From: Isoperla grammatica
Taxonomy: Eukaryota; Arthropoda; Insecta; Plecoptera; Perlodidae
NCBI GenBank assembly: GCA_945910005.1
Contig: OX246747.1
Coordinates: forward strand, 8,519,966-8,583,965
DNA length: 64,000 bases
Reading direction: 5' to 3'
Position numbers and translations under genes: made by a program. This document shows positions 9,615-20,017 of the stretch, piece by piece. Position 1 is the first letter of the stretch, and every line of letters begins with the position of its first letter. The notes beneath the pieces are model-generated. The model saw only the letters and a program-made list of their open reading frames with translations. It did no database searches and was not told the DNA's origin.

Positions 9615-10733
9615 TCCTGCTAAATCAGAAGGAATGACGGATGGGAATATGGGTGTCTGCATGCATCTAGGTAACCCAATTCTCTTGGTTATTTAAGAAG
9701 AGGGTAAGATGCTGGGTATCATCTGACTATTCCTATGCAACATCCTAATGGTTATATCAGGGAATGAGGCTGCTATTCTGCCCATTGTGACTTCTGTGAC
9801 TCCCTTAGGAACAGTATCTATTATCGAATATAAGGAAGTCAGAGTAGATATTTTTGTTGAAAACTCAGGGGTTGATGCAACCACCATTTTCTTTACTTTA
9901 GTACCCCTGACAAGATAAGTCACTATCAGAAATTTGACATCATCTTTCAATTTTGTCAGGTTTCCTGATGCAGCAATATACATTACCTTCTGAATGGTCT
10001 TTGGGTCAAACCCTTGGTACTTGCTGCTTTCAATCAGATCAGCAGCATTTAAAATGTCAGCAGATTGTAGTGAGTTCAAAAATTCTACAAAACCAGCATA
10101 ATTGTCGGGCATGTGGTGGACATCTCCCTTTTGCAAGTCTTCTGCTTTTGAGATGGTTCTGGCTCCATTATTGAACTCATTGACAACAACCCTCTCTTCA
10201 TTGTAATTGTTCACTTCTTCTATATTTGCATTCACAATCGGAACTCCCTGGCCTCCTGGAGTTAGTATTTCTCCCAACCTATCTGATGCTAGTTGTATGC
10301 TCTCCTCACTCAAAGGGAGTAGTATTTCCTTAATCTCAGTGACATCAATTGTTGGATTTGGGACAATGTTGCCATCATCATCTAGCTGGCATATGACTGT
10401 TGCATACTGATCCCAGAATGTTGATGTTACAGCTGCTCCCAACCTAGTCTTTGTTCGACCTCGGGTATATGCATCAGGAAGAACAGATCTGGCATCATCA
10501 GAGTAGAAGTCTCTCAGATATAACACTTGTGTCAGAAACCCCACATACATTCCATTTCTCAAAGCTATCATGGAATCATTGTTTGATCTCTGAGTTATCA
10601 ACCCAAGGTATCTGGAACTAGTCTTGCCTGCATGCTTGAAAACTCCTCCAGCAACCACATACACTGAATTCCTGAGTGCCAAATTGGTCATATTGGATCC
10701 GGGGGAGACCAATAACAACACAAGGTGTTCTGT
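9560..10733 (-). pseudogene. RNA-virus nucleocapsid-like relic (phenui/tenui type)
   Basis: The main open frame is 9693-10721; the first ATG is at 10691, and open codons run upstream to about 10733. Its last ~130 residues read like the first half of the phlebovirus/tenuivirus nucleocapsid fold: a YQGFD block, an RGTK-KKM basic block and a closing RIAASFP block, in family order. The resemblance continues past the TAA at 9693 into about 40 more codons. The first ~200 residues contain a TRGRTK block that resembles the second half of the same fold, so the halves appear in swapped order, as if two copies were fused or the gene were permuted. The family call comes from pattern recognition without an alignment. 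It is interrupted, therefore a relic of an old integration; no function is implied. Confidence 0.4.
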
Positions 10734-10848
10734 AGGAGTTACTTGTGTATTATATCATAATGTGGTTGTTTTACATTACATAGCGATACACTGAGCGCAG
10801 CGCGTCAGCGTGATCAAAGCACGATCGGTTCGACAAAGATGGCGTCTG

Positions 10849-10927
10849 GAAGTAGAAATATACCAAGGAACGTAGAGTCAATGGAGGCCTTGACTCATGA
10901 TGGAAGAATGGGTACACGAACACAACA
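10849..10927 (-). repeat. Right inverted repeat flanking the nucleocapsid-like frame
   Basis: Mirror of 9536-9614. On the plus strand it lies inside a short ATG frame (10839-11027) with no recognisable domain; I treat that frame as incidental. Confidence 0.7.
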
Positions 10928-11735
10928 TCCCTCCCCCCCTAGACTTCATAGTCGCGCAGCCAGGCTGGTTGGACAACTTGTCGCCGTGGACGTTCGGATG
11001 CTGGTTGGGGTTGCATTGACGAACTAGCATAATCTCCTGGTACCAACATAACAATAATAAGCCTAGTAACACCAACGCACACTCAAAGCTGAAATGTTTC
11101 CGATGTGGTAGTGTGTGTTCACAATTGATATTAGTAGTTAGTACATGTGGTGACTGGTGCTTGCAAGAGAGTAAAAGAGTTGTTGTTATCTTATTTCTAA
11201 TTGTCTATTGATAACTTTGAGGTGTTTTCACTTATGTCTTGAGATAGGGAGTTCCTCCTTATGTTTAACCTAAATTCTAACCACTATAACACACACCATG
11301 CTGTACATTCAATATATTAAAGCGAAATATAATCAACAGTTTTTTTTTTCATATAGTCGCGAATTATAAACCAATTGATAACCAAAACATAACCTCGGTG
11401 ACTTATTAATAACTATAACGTCACAAATTATAAACCAATTGATAACCATTAAACAAATAAATGTACTTACAACATTTAAAAAAAATTACATTTTATTTTG
11501 TTTTAAACATAAAATTAAAATGTGATGCCAAATTTTATCTTGACACACATACACCTCTACTTATACATGTAAATCTTAGGACTAAAAAATATGGGTCAAA
11601 GGATATGATAAGATGTCTAGTTCAATGTAATTTATACATTTTTAAAGGTATTCTACATCAGCAAAAACATCTTTTAGTTAACTAAACAAATTAGGCCTAT
11701 ACTTTAGGGCCTAAGCTTGGCGGTATCATAAAAAT
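10928..11735. other. Non-coding spacer
   Basis: No gene recognised. AT-rich, with a short direct duplication of AATTATAAACCAATTGATAA near 11365 and 11425. Confidence 0.6.
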
Positions 11736-12141
11736 TAGGGATGTCAAACAATATAAAATTCAATATCGATAATCGCAAACAATCACAAAATTTTTGCGAT
11801 ATATTGCGATACTATCGTCGGCAAAAATATCGCGTCGAAATTGCAAATTAAATTTTTATCGCGGTATATAATGAAAGAAGCACTAAATACTAAATACTAG
11901 TGCGTTTATTTGGCTACTTGTTTTTAAATTATGCCATATCCTCATCGCGCCTAATTTTAAACCCATGCCTGAGCGTTAGGCGGCCGCTCAGTGAGTGCTG
12001 AGTGGACGCCCAAATTCAAATATAAACGCAAGTCATCGCGATATCTTACATTATTTAATATTGTATGATTACTGCAATATGACTCGCCATATCACGATAT
12101 TATCTTTATTTATTGATATACAATTATTGTTGACATTCCTA
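11736..12141. mobile_element. hAT-type MITE
   Basis: A 406-bp non-coding element with termini TAGG(G/A)ATGTCAA and their inverted partner TTGACATTCCTA. It is flanked by 8-bp duplications ATAAAAAT (11728-11735) and ATAAAAAG (12142-12149), seven of eight identical. YAGGG-type ends with 8-bp duplications are the hAT signature. The subterminal regions carry inverted ATCGATAATCGC/CGATATT words. Confidence 0.75.
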
Positions 12142-12189
12142 ATAAAAAGGTTCCATTGTAGAAATGAAAAATATATACATTGCAGTTTT

Positions 12190-12719
12190 CACTGTTCGAG
12201 CATGGATGCAATCAAATAGAAAGTGACCTCACCCTCATGCTGACAGAATGAGCATCCGTAGCGCCCATTGCATGATATTAGTCCTTGCATGTCACTGCGA
12301 GCTTAAGCATCAACAGTGATTACTGGTGCTGCTACATGTGATGTGAAATTGGTTTTAAGCTCTGGATGTAGCCATGAGAAGCCAGTGTGGTGGAGAGGAG
12401 AAATAGACTCCACAAAAGGACGCAAAAATGTATTCATGTCGGGCTTTGACTGTCCGAACCACAGACCAGCAAGAGAAATATTTCTCTTTCTGATATTGGG
12501 AGGCAAGTTAGCAATTGTAAACTAAATTGGCCAAATTTGGGAATTCGAGCTATGAAAAACAGGAACACCATCGGTATTCCAAATCAATTTGATAGGATAT
12601 TGGGAAAACTGATAAATTTCAGATAAATCCCCATCTTTTATGTCAGAAATGTCATCAGTCTCTACAGTTTTTTTATTTAAATATCTGTAGGGACGTCGAT
12701 TTTTTATTAAGCTTTTCAA
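12190..12719 (-). pseudogene. CACTA/EnSpm-like transposase fragment
   Basis: The minus strand encodes IKLIWNTDGVPVFHSSNSQI, WPI, then NISLAGLWFGQSKPDMNTFL and FNG-type CNGRYGCSFCQHEGE. NTDG, LWFG..KP.M and NGRYGC.FC blocks are characteristic of tnp2-related transposases common in marine invertebrate genomes. Defects: a frame change between the 12719-12522 and 12506-12303 parts, a TAA near 12303, and another shift before an RTVKTA segment near 12190. Only the central part survives. A second relic of the same type lies at 54190-54342. Family assignment is moderate; another superfamily with the same domain is possible. Confidence 0.5.
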
Positions 12720-13195
12720 GGTGTCTTACGTGGATGGAGTTGGTTCGTGAGACGTGGTTGAAGTGGATGGAGTATTTTTCAAAATTTTAATCAGAAGCTA
12801 AAAAATTTGTATTTGAACATCAAATGTACAATTAGAAATAATATTTGATAGTAAAAATAATTTGTAAGTAGGCTATCGGCTACATTGCATTTTTAATTGA
12901 TAGTTATAATTACATAGTAGTGAAAGTGTATGTATGTATGACAATAATAACTGGTGCAGCTAAATAAACACAATCTTATCTTATGCCTAGGCCTACCACC
13001 TGCAAATCCGAGGCCCTGGCCTACCAAGTGGCCTAGCCTATTAGGGTCGGGGCCTACTCTTATCGTAGGCACTAGGCCCTACCTACCATAAAAGTAGCTT
13101 GTAGGATAGGCCTAGGCCTAGTAAGCCTCAGATTTAAAGGTGGTAGGCCTAGGCTAGATGTAGGAAGTGTTTTAGATTAGATTAGAATAAACACT
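12720..13195. other. Non-coding spacer
   Basis: No gene recognised. TAGGCC-rich at 12985-13160. Confidence 0.6.
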
Positions 13196-13220
13196 TTAAG
13201 GATCAAGATAAATTTTGCTT

Positions 13221-13423
13221 ACCTTATTCCACTTCTCTGCAGGTTTTTGCGATCCTGCGCCATCTGCGTTTAAAATACTCCCCAAATGCTCCCACATCTC
13301 TGTTTTTTTCTGTCTGCCCAATGGGCCAGAAAACCGTCCAGAAGTAAATTCTGGATGTTGTTGCATGTAGTCTGCAAGAAGTTCTTTTTGGTACTCGCTT
13401 ATTCTGACACTTTTTGTAGGCAT
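13221..13423 (-). CDS. Myb/SANT-like DNA-binding exon (Harbinger partner type)
   Basis: From ATG at 13423 the minus strand reads VRISEYQKELLADYMQQHPE, GRFSGPLGRQKKTEMWEHLG and QKPAEKWNK, then a consensus donor (AAG|GTAAGC, about 13221). The spacing of aromatic and basic residues fits the Myb/SANT-like or MADF-type proteins that accompany PIF/Harbinger transposases and help them bind the element ends. No downstream exon was recognised to the left, and no HARBI1 gene is adjacent. It may be the first exon of a fragmentary element or of a domesticated gene. Confidence 0.55.
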
Positions 13424-14487
13424 AGTGTACTTGGATTTACTTACGGCACTTCAAACCCCACTAACTCAGGACAAGACTTGACGCGCTTTTTCTTGATCAC
13501 AACCAAACTGCTGCTTGACGTCCCGCATTTCCTGTCGGACTGTCCTGATTGGTCAATACTTCTTTTTGATTTTAATTTTTCGAAAGATCATAACTTCCGG
13601 TTGTCATTGATTTCGAATGCACATCAGAATCGCAAACTCGTGCTTCACTTTTTCGACATGAGATGAGACGTGTTCGAATAAGTGAGATTGAGCTGAAGTC
13701 GAATATTATCAGAATAGGGGTCCTGGGCTAAATAATTAAGCCCTGGGCTAAAGTTGAAAATGGGTCTTACAACGCCCGGCTAACATTTAGCGGTGGTCCA
13801 AATGCTACCCTAGGTTTAAATTTCCTTGCCGCTCTCCGATACCGCGGCTAAATTTTAGACCAGTGCTAAAGTTGGCGTTGTTTTGATAAAAAAAAATGGC
13901 AGCTTGCACATCACTAGGCATTTTAATGAATTAGTTGTGCATAAAATAGTGTTTAAAACCGATTGCGACCGACAAAAATAGAATCAGAAACGTGGTTTTA
14001 ATATTGTAATCATATTTTATAAATCGAGAGAAGTTTAAATATTCCCGCATTCACGGCCTACCCGAGCCGCCGCATTCGGCCGTGCACTCTAGCGGCGAGC
14101 GTTCATCAGCTGGGTTAATATTTGAGGTTAGGAAGTTCAAAGTTGTGGACTGGGCTCATTTGGTTCTCTAGAGAGGCTTAGCTCCTCGGCACTATAAGTT
14201 TTTGTCATCCGAATGTTTCAAAGTATTCACACGATGCTGTATGAATAAAACTGTTTGCGTGGTTGCAATGATGTGCGCTGTTTGGTGTTGTCATTACAAC
14301 ACAGAATCGGAGTCCTCATGTGTCATCGCTTTTGGTATCATCATGGGAGTTCCTTTACGTCAAACCCAATGGTATCATCGCTCGAATAAAATCAGGTAAG
14401 ACAAGTTGACTACTAGGCCTAACTAAGCCAAGTTCGTAGTCCTAGGACTTATTCAATAGAATCATAGAATGTAGTTCACTTGCCCCT
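13424..14487. other. Non-coding spacer with CTGGGCTAA repeats
   Basis: No gene recognised. AGCCCTGGGCTAA/CCTGGGCTAAAT words near 13730-13760, plus GGCTAA words on both sides of 13800-13870, suggest the end of an unidentified DNA transposon, perhaps the one carrying the Myb exon. Confidence 0.4.
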
Positions 14488-14596
14488 TTCCTCCAAAAAG
14501 CCCCCAACTTCATCTTCATTATCACCCTCTCATCGTCTTGATTAGCCAAGCTGCAAAAATGTAAGACGTTAAGCCCAAATATCAATCATCACGAAT
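14488..14596 (+). mobile_element. Short retroposon 3' fragment (type B)
   Basis: Only the 3' end is present: CCCCTTTCCTCCAAA, then a TCATCGTCTTGATTAGCC variant and AGACGTTAAGCCCAAATATC. It is 5'-truncated. Confidence 0.75.
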
Positions 14597-14679
14597 GAAA
14601 GTGATTTGTTACTTGAACTCTAGCCTAAGGCATGGCCCCTTGGGCAGTTGTCAGAAGTTGTCAACCCTACATATAACTT

Positions 14680-14961
14680 CTATCTTGTTGACAGACTAGG
14701 TCTAGCTTTTATCATGTCTTTAAATGGAGTGTCTCGGTTATATTTTGTTATTAATAATTGCACGGTGTCGAAGTGATGGTGGCGGTGGATAGGCAACCCT
14801 TTCCGGGCTAGCCCAAGCACCCACTTTTCCAGCACTTCCTCCTCTGCTTTGGTGAGGAATGTTTCTGGACCCATTGTTCGAGTGTCTTCTCCGGAGGCTA
14901 ACTTCCGAATTAGGGAAGATCTTAGAACTCCGTAAGTAACACTAGCTTGAAGCTTACTCAC
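14680..14961 (-). CDS. pogo/CENP-B-type helix-turn-helix exon
   Basis: The minus frame shows ASVTYGVLRSSLIRKLASGE (a psq-type HTH), then FLTKAEEEVLEKWVLGLARK and GLPIHRHHHF, with TPFKDMIKARPSLSTR at the end. That order is the N-terminal DNA-binding half of pogo/Jerky transposases: psq HTH followed by CENPB HTH. The usual W..F block between the FKD and RHP/PSLS parts is missing or replaced, and no DDE domain follows. This is therefore a fragment or one exon. First codon uncertain. Confidence 0.55.
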   Translation of the reverse strand: MSKLQASVTYGVLRSSLIRKLASGEDTRTMGPETFLTKAEEEVLEKWVLGLARKGLPIHRHHHFDTVQLLITKYNRDTPFKDMIKARPSLSTR

Positions 14962-15035
14962 GCGACTTCAGACAACAGCAATTGCAACTATCATAGCATC
15001 TCCGCAATACGAAAAAACCTCTCGCTTCCCTTTTG

Positions 15036-15134
15036 GCATCATCTTTCTCATCTTCATTATCACCCGCTCATCGTCTCGATTAGCCATCGTTGCATAAATA
15101 TGAGACGTTAAGCCCCATTAATCAATCAATCAAC
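15036..15134 (+). mobile_element. Short retroposon 3' fragment (type A)
   Basis: Type A 3' end (ATCATCTTTCTCATCTTC to GTTAAGCCCCATTAATCAATC). Its tail abuts the next copy. Confidence 0.8.
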
Positions 15135-15455
15135 CAGGGCTGAATGTCATGGACTGCTACCTTATCGTGGTGGGCAGGTTTGTGTGCTTTGTTAATCCCG
15201 AGAGCTATGCCGGCGGAAGCGTATGCTTCTGGTAGGGTCACCCTAGCCGGACTGGTCGAGGGGGAGAAGTCAGACAAAGTGCAGTCCACACCCCAATCCC
15301 CTATCCTCCCCTTTCTCCTTTCCTCACGCGCCCTCCTTCTTGCCCCTTTCCTCCAAACAGTTCCCTATTTCATCTTCATTATCACCCACTCATCGTCTTG
15401 ATTAGCCTAGTTGCAAAAATATAAGACGTTAAGCCCAAATATCTATCTATCTATA
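15135..15455 (+). mobile_element. Short retroposon copy (type B), degraded 5' end
   Basis: From GGACTGCTACCTTATCGTGG through GACGTTAAGCCCAAATATC and an ATCTATCTAT tail. The first nucleotides (usually CCTGCCCA) are replaced, so the outer 5' stem cannot form in this copy. It sits directly after another copy's tail. Confidence 0.8.
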
Positions 15456-15667
15456 AACAATTTATGATAGAGAAACGAGCTTTTATTTTATAAGATAATC
15501 AATTTTAAGTATTAACCTTAAACATAGGTCCTACATATACATGTGCAAGCATAAAATTATGTTTATAATAAATATAAATAAAATAAATGTGTATAATAGT
15601 CTCTCCACACAGTTAAAATAACCGCTATTCTGTTGAGGACATTTAAACCATGTTTTATATTTATTTT

Positions 15668-15723
15668 CCTGCCCAAGGACTGCTACCTTATCGTGGTGGG
15701 CAGGTCTGCGTGCTTTGTTGATT
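15668..15723 (+). mobile_element. Short retroposon S8, 5' part (split by LINE 2)
   Basis: CCTGCCCAAGGACTGCTACC to TGCTTTGTTGAT. The rest of this copy resumes at 17523. The duplication TTATATTTATTT flanks the outer edges (15655-15666 and 17768-17779), proving that the two parts were one insertion. Confidence 0.85.
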
Positions 15724-15884
15724 GATTGATTGATTGGATCTTTATTGACAACGGGTCAGCGACCCACTAGTGCAATACAATATACTTACAGCTTACAATA
15801 CAATACAATGAAACAAGTCACACTAGACTAGTGTTATAACTTAAAGTAACAAGAGAAATGTAAGAAAACAAAAAACAAAAACAA

Positions 15885-16185
15885 CTTACACATACGCACA
15901 CACGCACTCATGCACACTCACACACGCACATTCATGCACACACATGCACACTGACGCGCACTCACGCACACACTCACGCACATATACGCACACTAGCACA
16001 CATTAATACACACTCACACATGCTCACGCACATTCATGCACACACATGCACACTGACGCACACTCACGCACACATGCGCACACTCGCACACATTAATACA
16101 CACTCACACATGCTCACGCACACTCACCCATACTTCGTACACTCGCACATTCGCGCACACACGCACCACTCGCACGAACAAATTA
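15885..16185. repeat. CACACT/CACGCA low-complexity repeat
   Basis: Imperfect ACACTCACGCACA-type repeat of about 300 bp in the LINE 2 3' UTR, with an internal near-duplication of roughly 100 bp (around 15915 versus 16030). Confidence 0.8.
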
Positions 16186-16212
16186 CAGTAAGGGTTAACA
16201 CGCAGAAATATA

Positions 16213-17490
16213 TCATCGACTAAACAACAGTTCTTGTGTGGCCTTCTTGAAGCTAGGTAGAGAGATGTTGAAGATATCTAATTGCGGATTGAGAGAGTTG
16301 AATGTGTCCTGAATTCTGTTCATTGTTGAATATTTAAATATGTCTATGCGGCTGTTGGGAATGTTGAAAGTTAATTTTTGCCTGGTGTTTCTGGAAGGTA
16401 CATGAAAATTGATATACTGAATGAGGTCGGAATCTAGAAGATTGTTGATCACTTTAAAAAGGAAAGTTAAATCGGTGTGACAGCGTCTTGAATGTAGAGT
16501 GAGCAGGTTGTGTTGTTGGCAATGGGAGAGGTAGTCGCATCTGTGATACTGTACACCCTGTTTTGCGCACACTATCTTGATGAAGCGCTGCTGCACACGT
16601 TCCAGCCTACTGATGTGAGTTGCATGGTGGGGATTGAAAATCACGGAAGCATAGTCTAGGTGAGGCCGCACTAAACCTGTGTAAAGACACCGTAGAGTTT
16701 TCGTCGAGAAATCTTTGGCGCAGTTTCTTCGTATGAAACCGAGCAGTTTTAGCGCCTTTGAAGTTGAGAGCGAGATGTGCGTTGTGTACGAGAGGTCGCT
16801 GCTGAGCGTGACACCGAGGTCTCTGACGTGGTTGACTTTAGTTAGGGGTTTTCTATTGAGTTGATACATGTTGATAAAGCGGTGTTTACGGTTTGTGAAT
16901 GTTATGTGATTACACTTAGATATGTTGAGATCGAGTTTCCACGTTGAGCACCATTCACTGAGCCTGTCTAAATCGTACTGGAGCTGTCGGCAATCTGTAA
17001 CTGAGTTTATGGGAAGAAATATTTTCAGGTCGTCAGCAAACGTCAGACACTTGCTGAATTTAAGGTGACGTGGTATGTCATTTACGTACAAGATAAATAA
17101 CAAGGGGCCGAGGATCGAGCCCTGCGGTACCCCGGAAGTCACGCTGACAACTGATGACGCGCATTCGTTGATCACTACCGACTGTGTACGTTCGCTGAGG
17201 TAGTTTTTCAGGATGTTGAGCACGTTTCCACAAATACCGAAGCTGTTAAGTTTCGTCAGTAGCAGCTGGTGGTCGACTTTATCAAAGGCTTTGCTAAAAT
17301 CTGTGTAAATGGCATCGACCTGTACTCTTGAGTTGAAGCAGGAGGCTATGAATTGGGTAAACAATGAGAGATTCGTGACAGTTGAACGTTTCTTTACAAA
17401 GCCATGCTGTTCGGGTGTAATATATTGTGAGACAAAGCTGTAGATGTGATTGTGAAGTGTTCTTTCAAAGACTTTTGAAAAAACAGGTAA
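16213..17490 (-). CDS. LINE 2 reverse transcriptase (5'-truncated)
   Basis: An open frame without a native start, entered at FSKVFERTLHNHIYSF near 17480. It shows FVKKRSTVTNLSLF, DFSKAFDKVDHQLL, GVPQGSILGPLLFILYVNDI and the catalytic FADDLK, then the thumb and C-terminal region to the stop at 16213. The palm-to-C-terminus part is intact. The fingers and the endonuclease are absent because of 5' truncation. Confidence 0.9.
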   Translation of the reverse strand, partial: LPVFSKVFERTLHNHIYSFVSQYITPEQHGFVKKRSTVTNLSLFTQFIASCFNSRVQVDAIYTDFSKAFDKVDHQLLLTKLNSFGICGNVLNILKNYLSERTQSVVINECASSVVSVTSGVPQGSILGPLLFILYVNDIPRHLKFSKCLTFADDLKIFLPINSVTDCRQLQYDLDRLSEWCSTWKLDLNISKCNHITFTNRKHRFINMYQLNRKPLTKVNHVRDLGVTLSSDLSYTTHISLSTSKALKLLGFIRRNCAKDFSTKTLRCLYTGLVRPHLDYASVIFNPHHATHISRLERVQQRFIKIVCAKQGVQYHRCDYLSHCQQHNLLTLHSRRCHTDLTFLFKVINNLLDSDLIQYINFHVPSRNTRQKLTFNIPNSRIDIFKYSTMNRIQDTFNSLNPQLDIFNISLPSFKKATQELLFSR

Positions 17491-17522
17491 TATGTATATG
17501 ATATGATATATGTATATAATAT

Positions 17523-17767
17523 GAGAGCTATGCCGGCGGAAGCGTATGCTTCTGGTAGGGCCACCCTAGCCGGTCTGGTCGAGGAGGAGAAGTCAGACGA
17601 AGTGCAGTCCACACCCCAATCCCTGTCCTCCCCCTTCCCCTTTCCACCCCGCCCTCCTATTTGCCCCTTTCCTCCAAACAGCCCCCTATTTCATCTTCAT
17701 ATATCACCCACTCATTGTCTCGATTAGCCTCGTTGCAAAAATATGAGACGTTAAGCCCAAATATCAA
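17523..17767 (+). mobile_element. Short retroposon S8, 3' part (type B)
   Basis: Continues from GAGAGCTATGCCGGCGG to GACGTTAAGCCCAAATATC, with type B middle (CTCCAAACAGCCCCC). Closed by the TTATATTTATTT target duplication. Confidence 0.85.
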
Positions 17768-18331
17768 TTATATTTATTTAATATATTAACATGATATTTT
17801 ATTTATGTAGAATAATACAATGTATAGTAATATACTAGTTTGATAATTATATTGTGATATTCTATTGGTAAATAATTAAATGCATAAGTATGACCATTAC
17901 TGCAATCTCATAATCTAGTAGTGGACACCTCAAATATCCACTACTGGAAAACTGTCCATTATTACAGCCCAGTAATGGTCACCCCCCACAACTTTGTGTT
18001 TTTATAAACAGTAAGGTAAAGAGCCCTACACATTACACATTGTAATACACATTGTGACTTGTAATACATTGAAATGGCGATTTGTTTTTCGTCTCATCCC
18101 TTAATGTATTATCTTTGTGGATGATTTGCATACGACAAAGAGGCGACGCTTTATCAGATAACAGTTTGTCTGCACCCGTGGAGATTTCCTCTCCCGTCGG
18201 ATCTATGTTTTCCAAATAAAAGTGTGCCAGTCTTAAATGGGCTACTTTCCTTTGTTGTCTGTTAAACTGAGTTTGTAATGAACCTATTTTCCCTTTCATG
18301 TATCGTTTCATGGTGTCAAGTCATCTGTCAC

Positions 18332-18435
18332 CTGTTTTCTGCCGATTCTTTGCTGGAGGGCCCACCGTCATTCAACAATTTCTCCACGTCCTTTGTACGC
18401 CGGCCTTGTTTTCTGGTTGTCTCGGTTAAAACCAT
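18332..18435 (-). CDS. Possible first coding exon
   Basis: ATG at 18435 opens 34 codons rich in Lys/Arg/Glu (TTRKQGRRTKDVEKLLND) up to a plausible donor (CAG|GTGACAG) at 18332. No homolog was recognised and no next exon could be tied to it; the frame at 18033-18311 is not clearly compatible. Treat as a weak exon candidate. Confidence 0.2.
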
Positions 18436-18607
18436 GGTTCGACGATACTCTAGCCCAGTGAGATCTTTCTACCATGGTTATAACTATCTCTTAGTAAATG
18501 TTTCTGGTCTAGGCATTCTAAACACGCGAGAACACTAGTCTAATCATAATCGTGATGTGCAAGAAGTATCTTAACCACAAAGGGATTAGTGGAATTAGCT
18601 CACTTAC

Positions 18608-18829
18608 GTTTTTGGGGTCAGTACTGGGTGCCGCCAGTGCACTGAGGGCATCTTCTACAGGGCCGATGGTAGTCGAGACCTTAAGCCCTCTGTGAACAGG
18701 GAGCACAGTCGGCTCGGTTTGACCTCTATGGGTTAGGGTTACTTTAGAGAGCTTGCCTCGCCCATCCTTCGTTGTCGGACCCAACAACGCCTTGGATTTT
18801 AGAAAATCCTGAGGCCTTGGGTTGCTCAC
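18608..18829 (-). CDS. Internal exon candidate, unknown protein
   Basis: An open segment bounded by an acceptor (CTCGCAG, 18830) and a strong donor (AAC|GTAAGTGAG, 18608). It encodes a Pro/Lys/Thr-rich stretch containing FLKSKALLGPTTKDGRGKL and PVEDALSALAAPSTDPKN. Clean splice sites and lack of stops support an exon. The family is unknown. Confidence 0.35.
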
Positions 18830-19128
18830 TGCGAGCACCCAAAAACATCAAATTTAACGACACCAAATGAAAGAGGAGAAAAAATTGAATGACAATTGAA
18901 AACAATATATTGCAAAATGCACGACGAGAAACTTACAGACAGTTTTCCGTGCAGTCGCAGGGGGCGGATAGACTCAGCAAACGACTGAGCTGCCCCGCAC
19001 CGCCACGCAACGAAAACGTTGAGTACATACAGATAGAGACAGAGAAGGAGAGAGAGAGAATAGGCATTGCATGGCTAGGCTTGTGACTTTCTTTTACATT
19101 AATGCATAGGCCTGCACTATCAAATGCC

Positions 19129-19793
19129 TTATTGTTGAGTTAAGGTATTATAGATTTCCTGTCTGAAAGAAGTTGCATTTACTACTTCAGTACAATCTTT
19201 CCCGGTTAAGAGACATTTCACAAAATAGCAAACGTAAACACCATAGCTTATCATATCCGATTGCATAGCATGTGGGGGACAGGATATCTTCCATTCATTG
19301 CTAGGAGTGAAGTGAAGTTTCCTGTTAAGTAAAGTCTTTAAATTATTTATGAATTTCCCGTATATATAGGACGACATGCCATGTAAAGGGGATCATACAA
19401 TTTTATAACCTGTATTTTGGGCCTGCACACAAACAAGACCCAATGGGATTGTACATTACAAGGTACAATAATGAAATCTTGGGTTAAGAGATTGTCGGTT
19501 TTCCAGAGGCGTTCATTGTTCATATTATTTAAGATTGAACAAGAGGCTGTTGTTGTACAATACAAAGCACGTGAACTATTTTGACAACTCTTGTGTATGT
19601 AAGCATTTATAATTGCATCATAAAGCCAACCCGTATGAAATGAGGAGTCTGCTTCCATTAGACTTTCCAGATCACTTGCACTAACTTTTGGCTCGAGGGA
19701 TTTTAAGGGAAGGAGACTAATATTTATTTCAGGATTTACGTCTATTAGTGGACTCAAAAGTTCTGTTGCATTTGTGATGGGTGGAGTGAAGGG
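19129..19793 (-). pseudogene. Ulp1/SENP-like cysteine protease domain
   Basis: The minus strand shows WLYDAIINAYIH, FIIVPCNVQSHWVLFVC, KLYDPLY and, after a one-base shift near 19385, HAMQSDMISYGVYVCYF. The ordered His (SHW), Asp (YDPLY), Gln-type residue (MQSD) and Cys (GVYVC) match the C48/Ulp1 catalytic layout, which removes SUMO-like modifiers. The block starts after an acceptor-like TTAG near 19793. C48 domains are often carried by DNA transposons (Mutator-like, CACTA, Zisupton, KDZ groups), which is the likely source here. The frameshift makes it a pseudogene. Confidence 0.65.
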
Positions 19794-20017
19794 CTAAGCA
19801 CGTTCATATGTCAGGGCAGATCTACACGAGTCAAATGTTTTGAATGAAAGTTGATTATTACTTTTCGTGGAAGTGTTTGTATCGACCTTTATGAAGCTTG
19901 GACAATGTACGCTTTTATTTGTGTCACCTTTGATGATTGTATTTACAGGATGTACTGCATGCATAATTATTAATTTTACGAGGGGTTTTGGGTTGATGAG
20001 TACTTGTAGGTAGCACT

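Larger units (their letters stand above)
15724..17522 (-). mobile_element. LINE 2, 5'-truncated jockey/CR1-type element
   Basis: The minus strand carries the reverse transcriptase 3' half, a CA-rich 3' UTR and an end reading AATAAAGATCC(AATC)n at 15755-15724. The 5' end is truncated inside RT, near 17490-17522. It inserted into retroposon S8; three bases of the target (CCC) appear to be lost at the junction, and no clear duplication is visible there. Confidence 0.8.

Noticed and set aside
16020..16223. His/Thr-rich plus frame in the CACACT repeat
   Set aside because: Low-complexity translation in the LINE 2 3' UTR.
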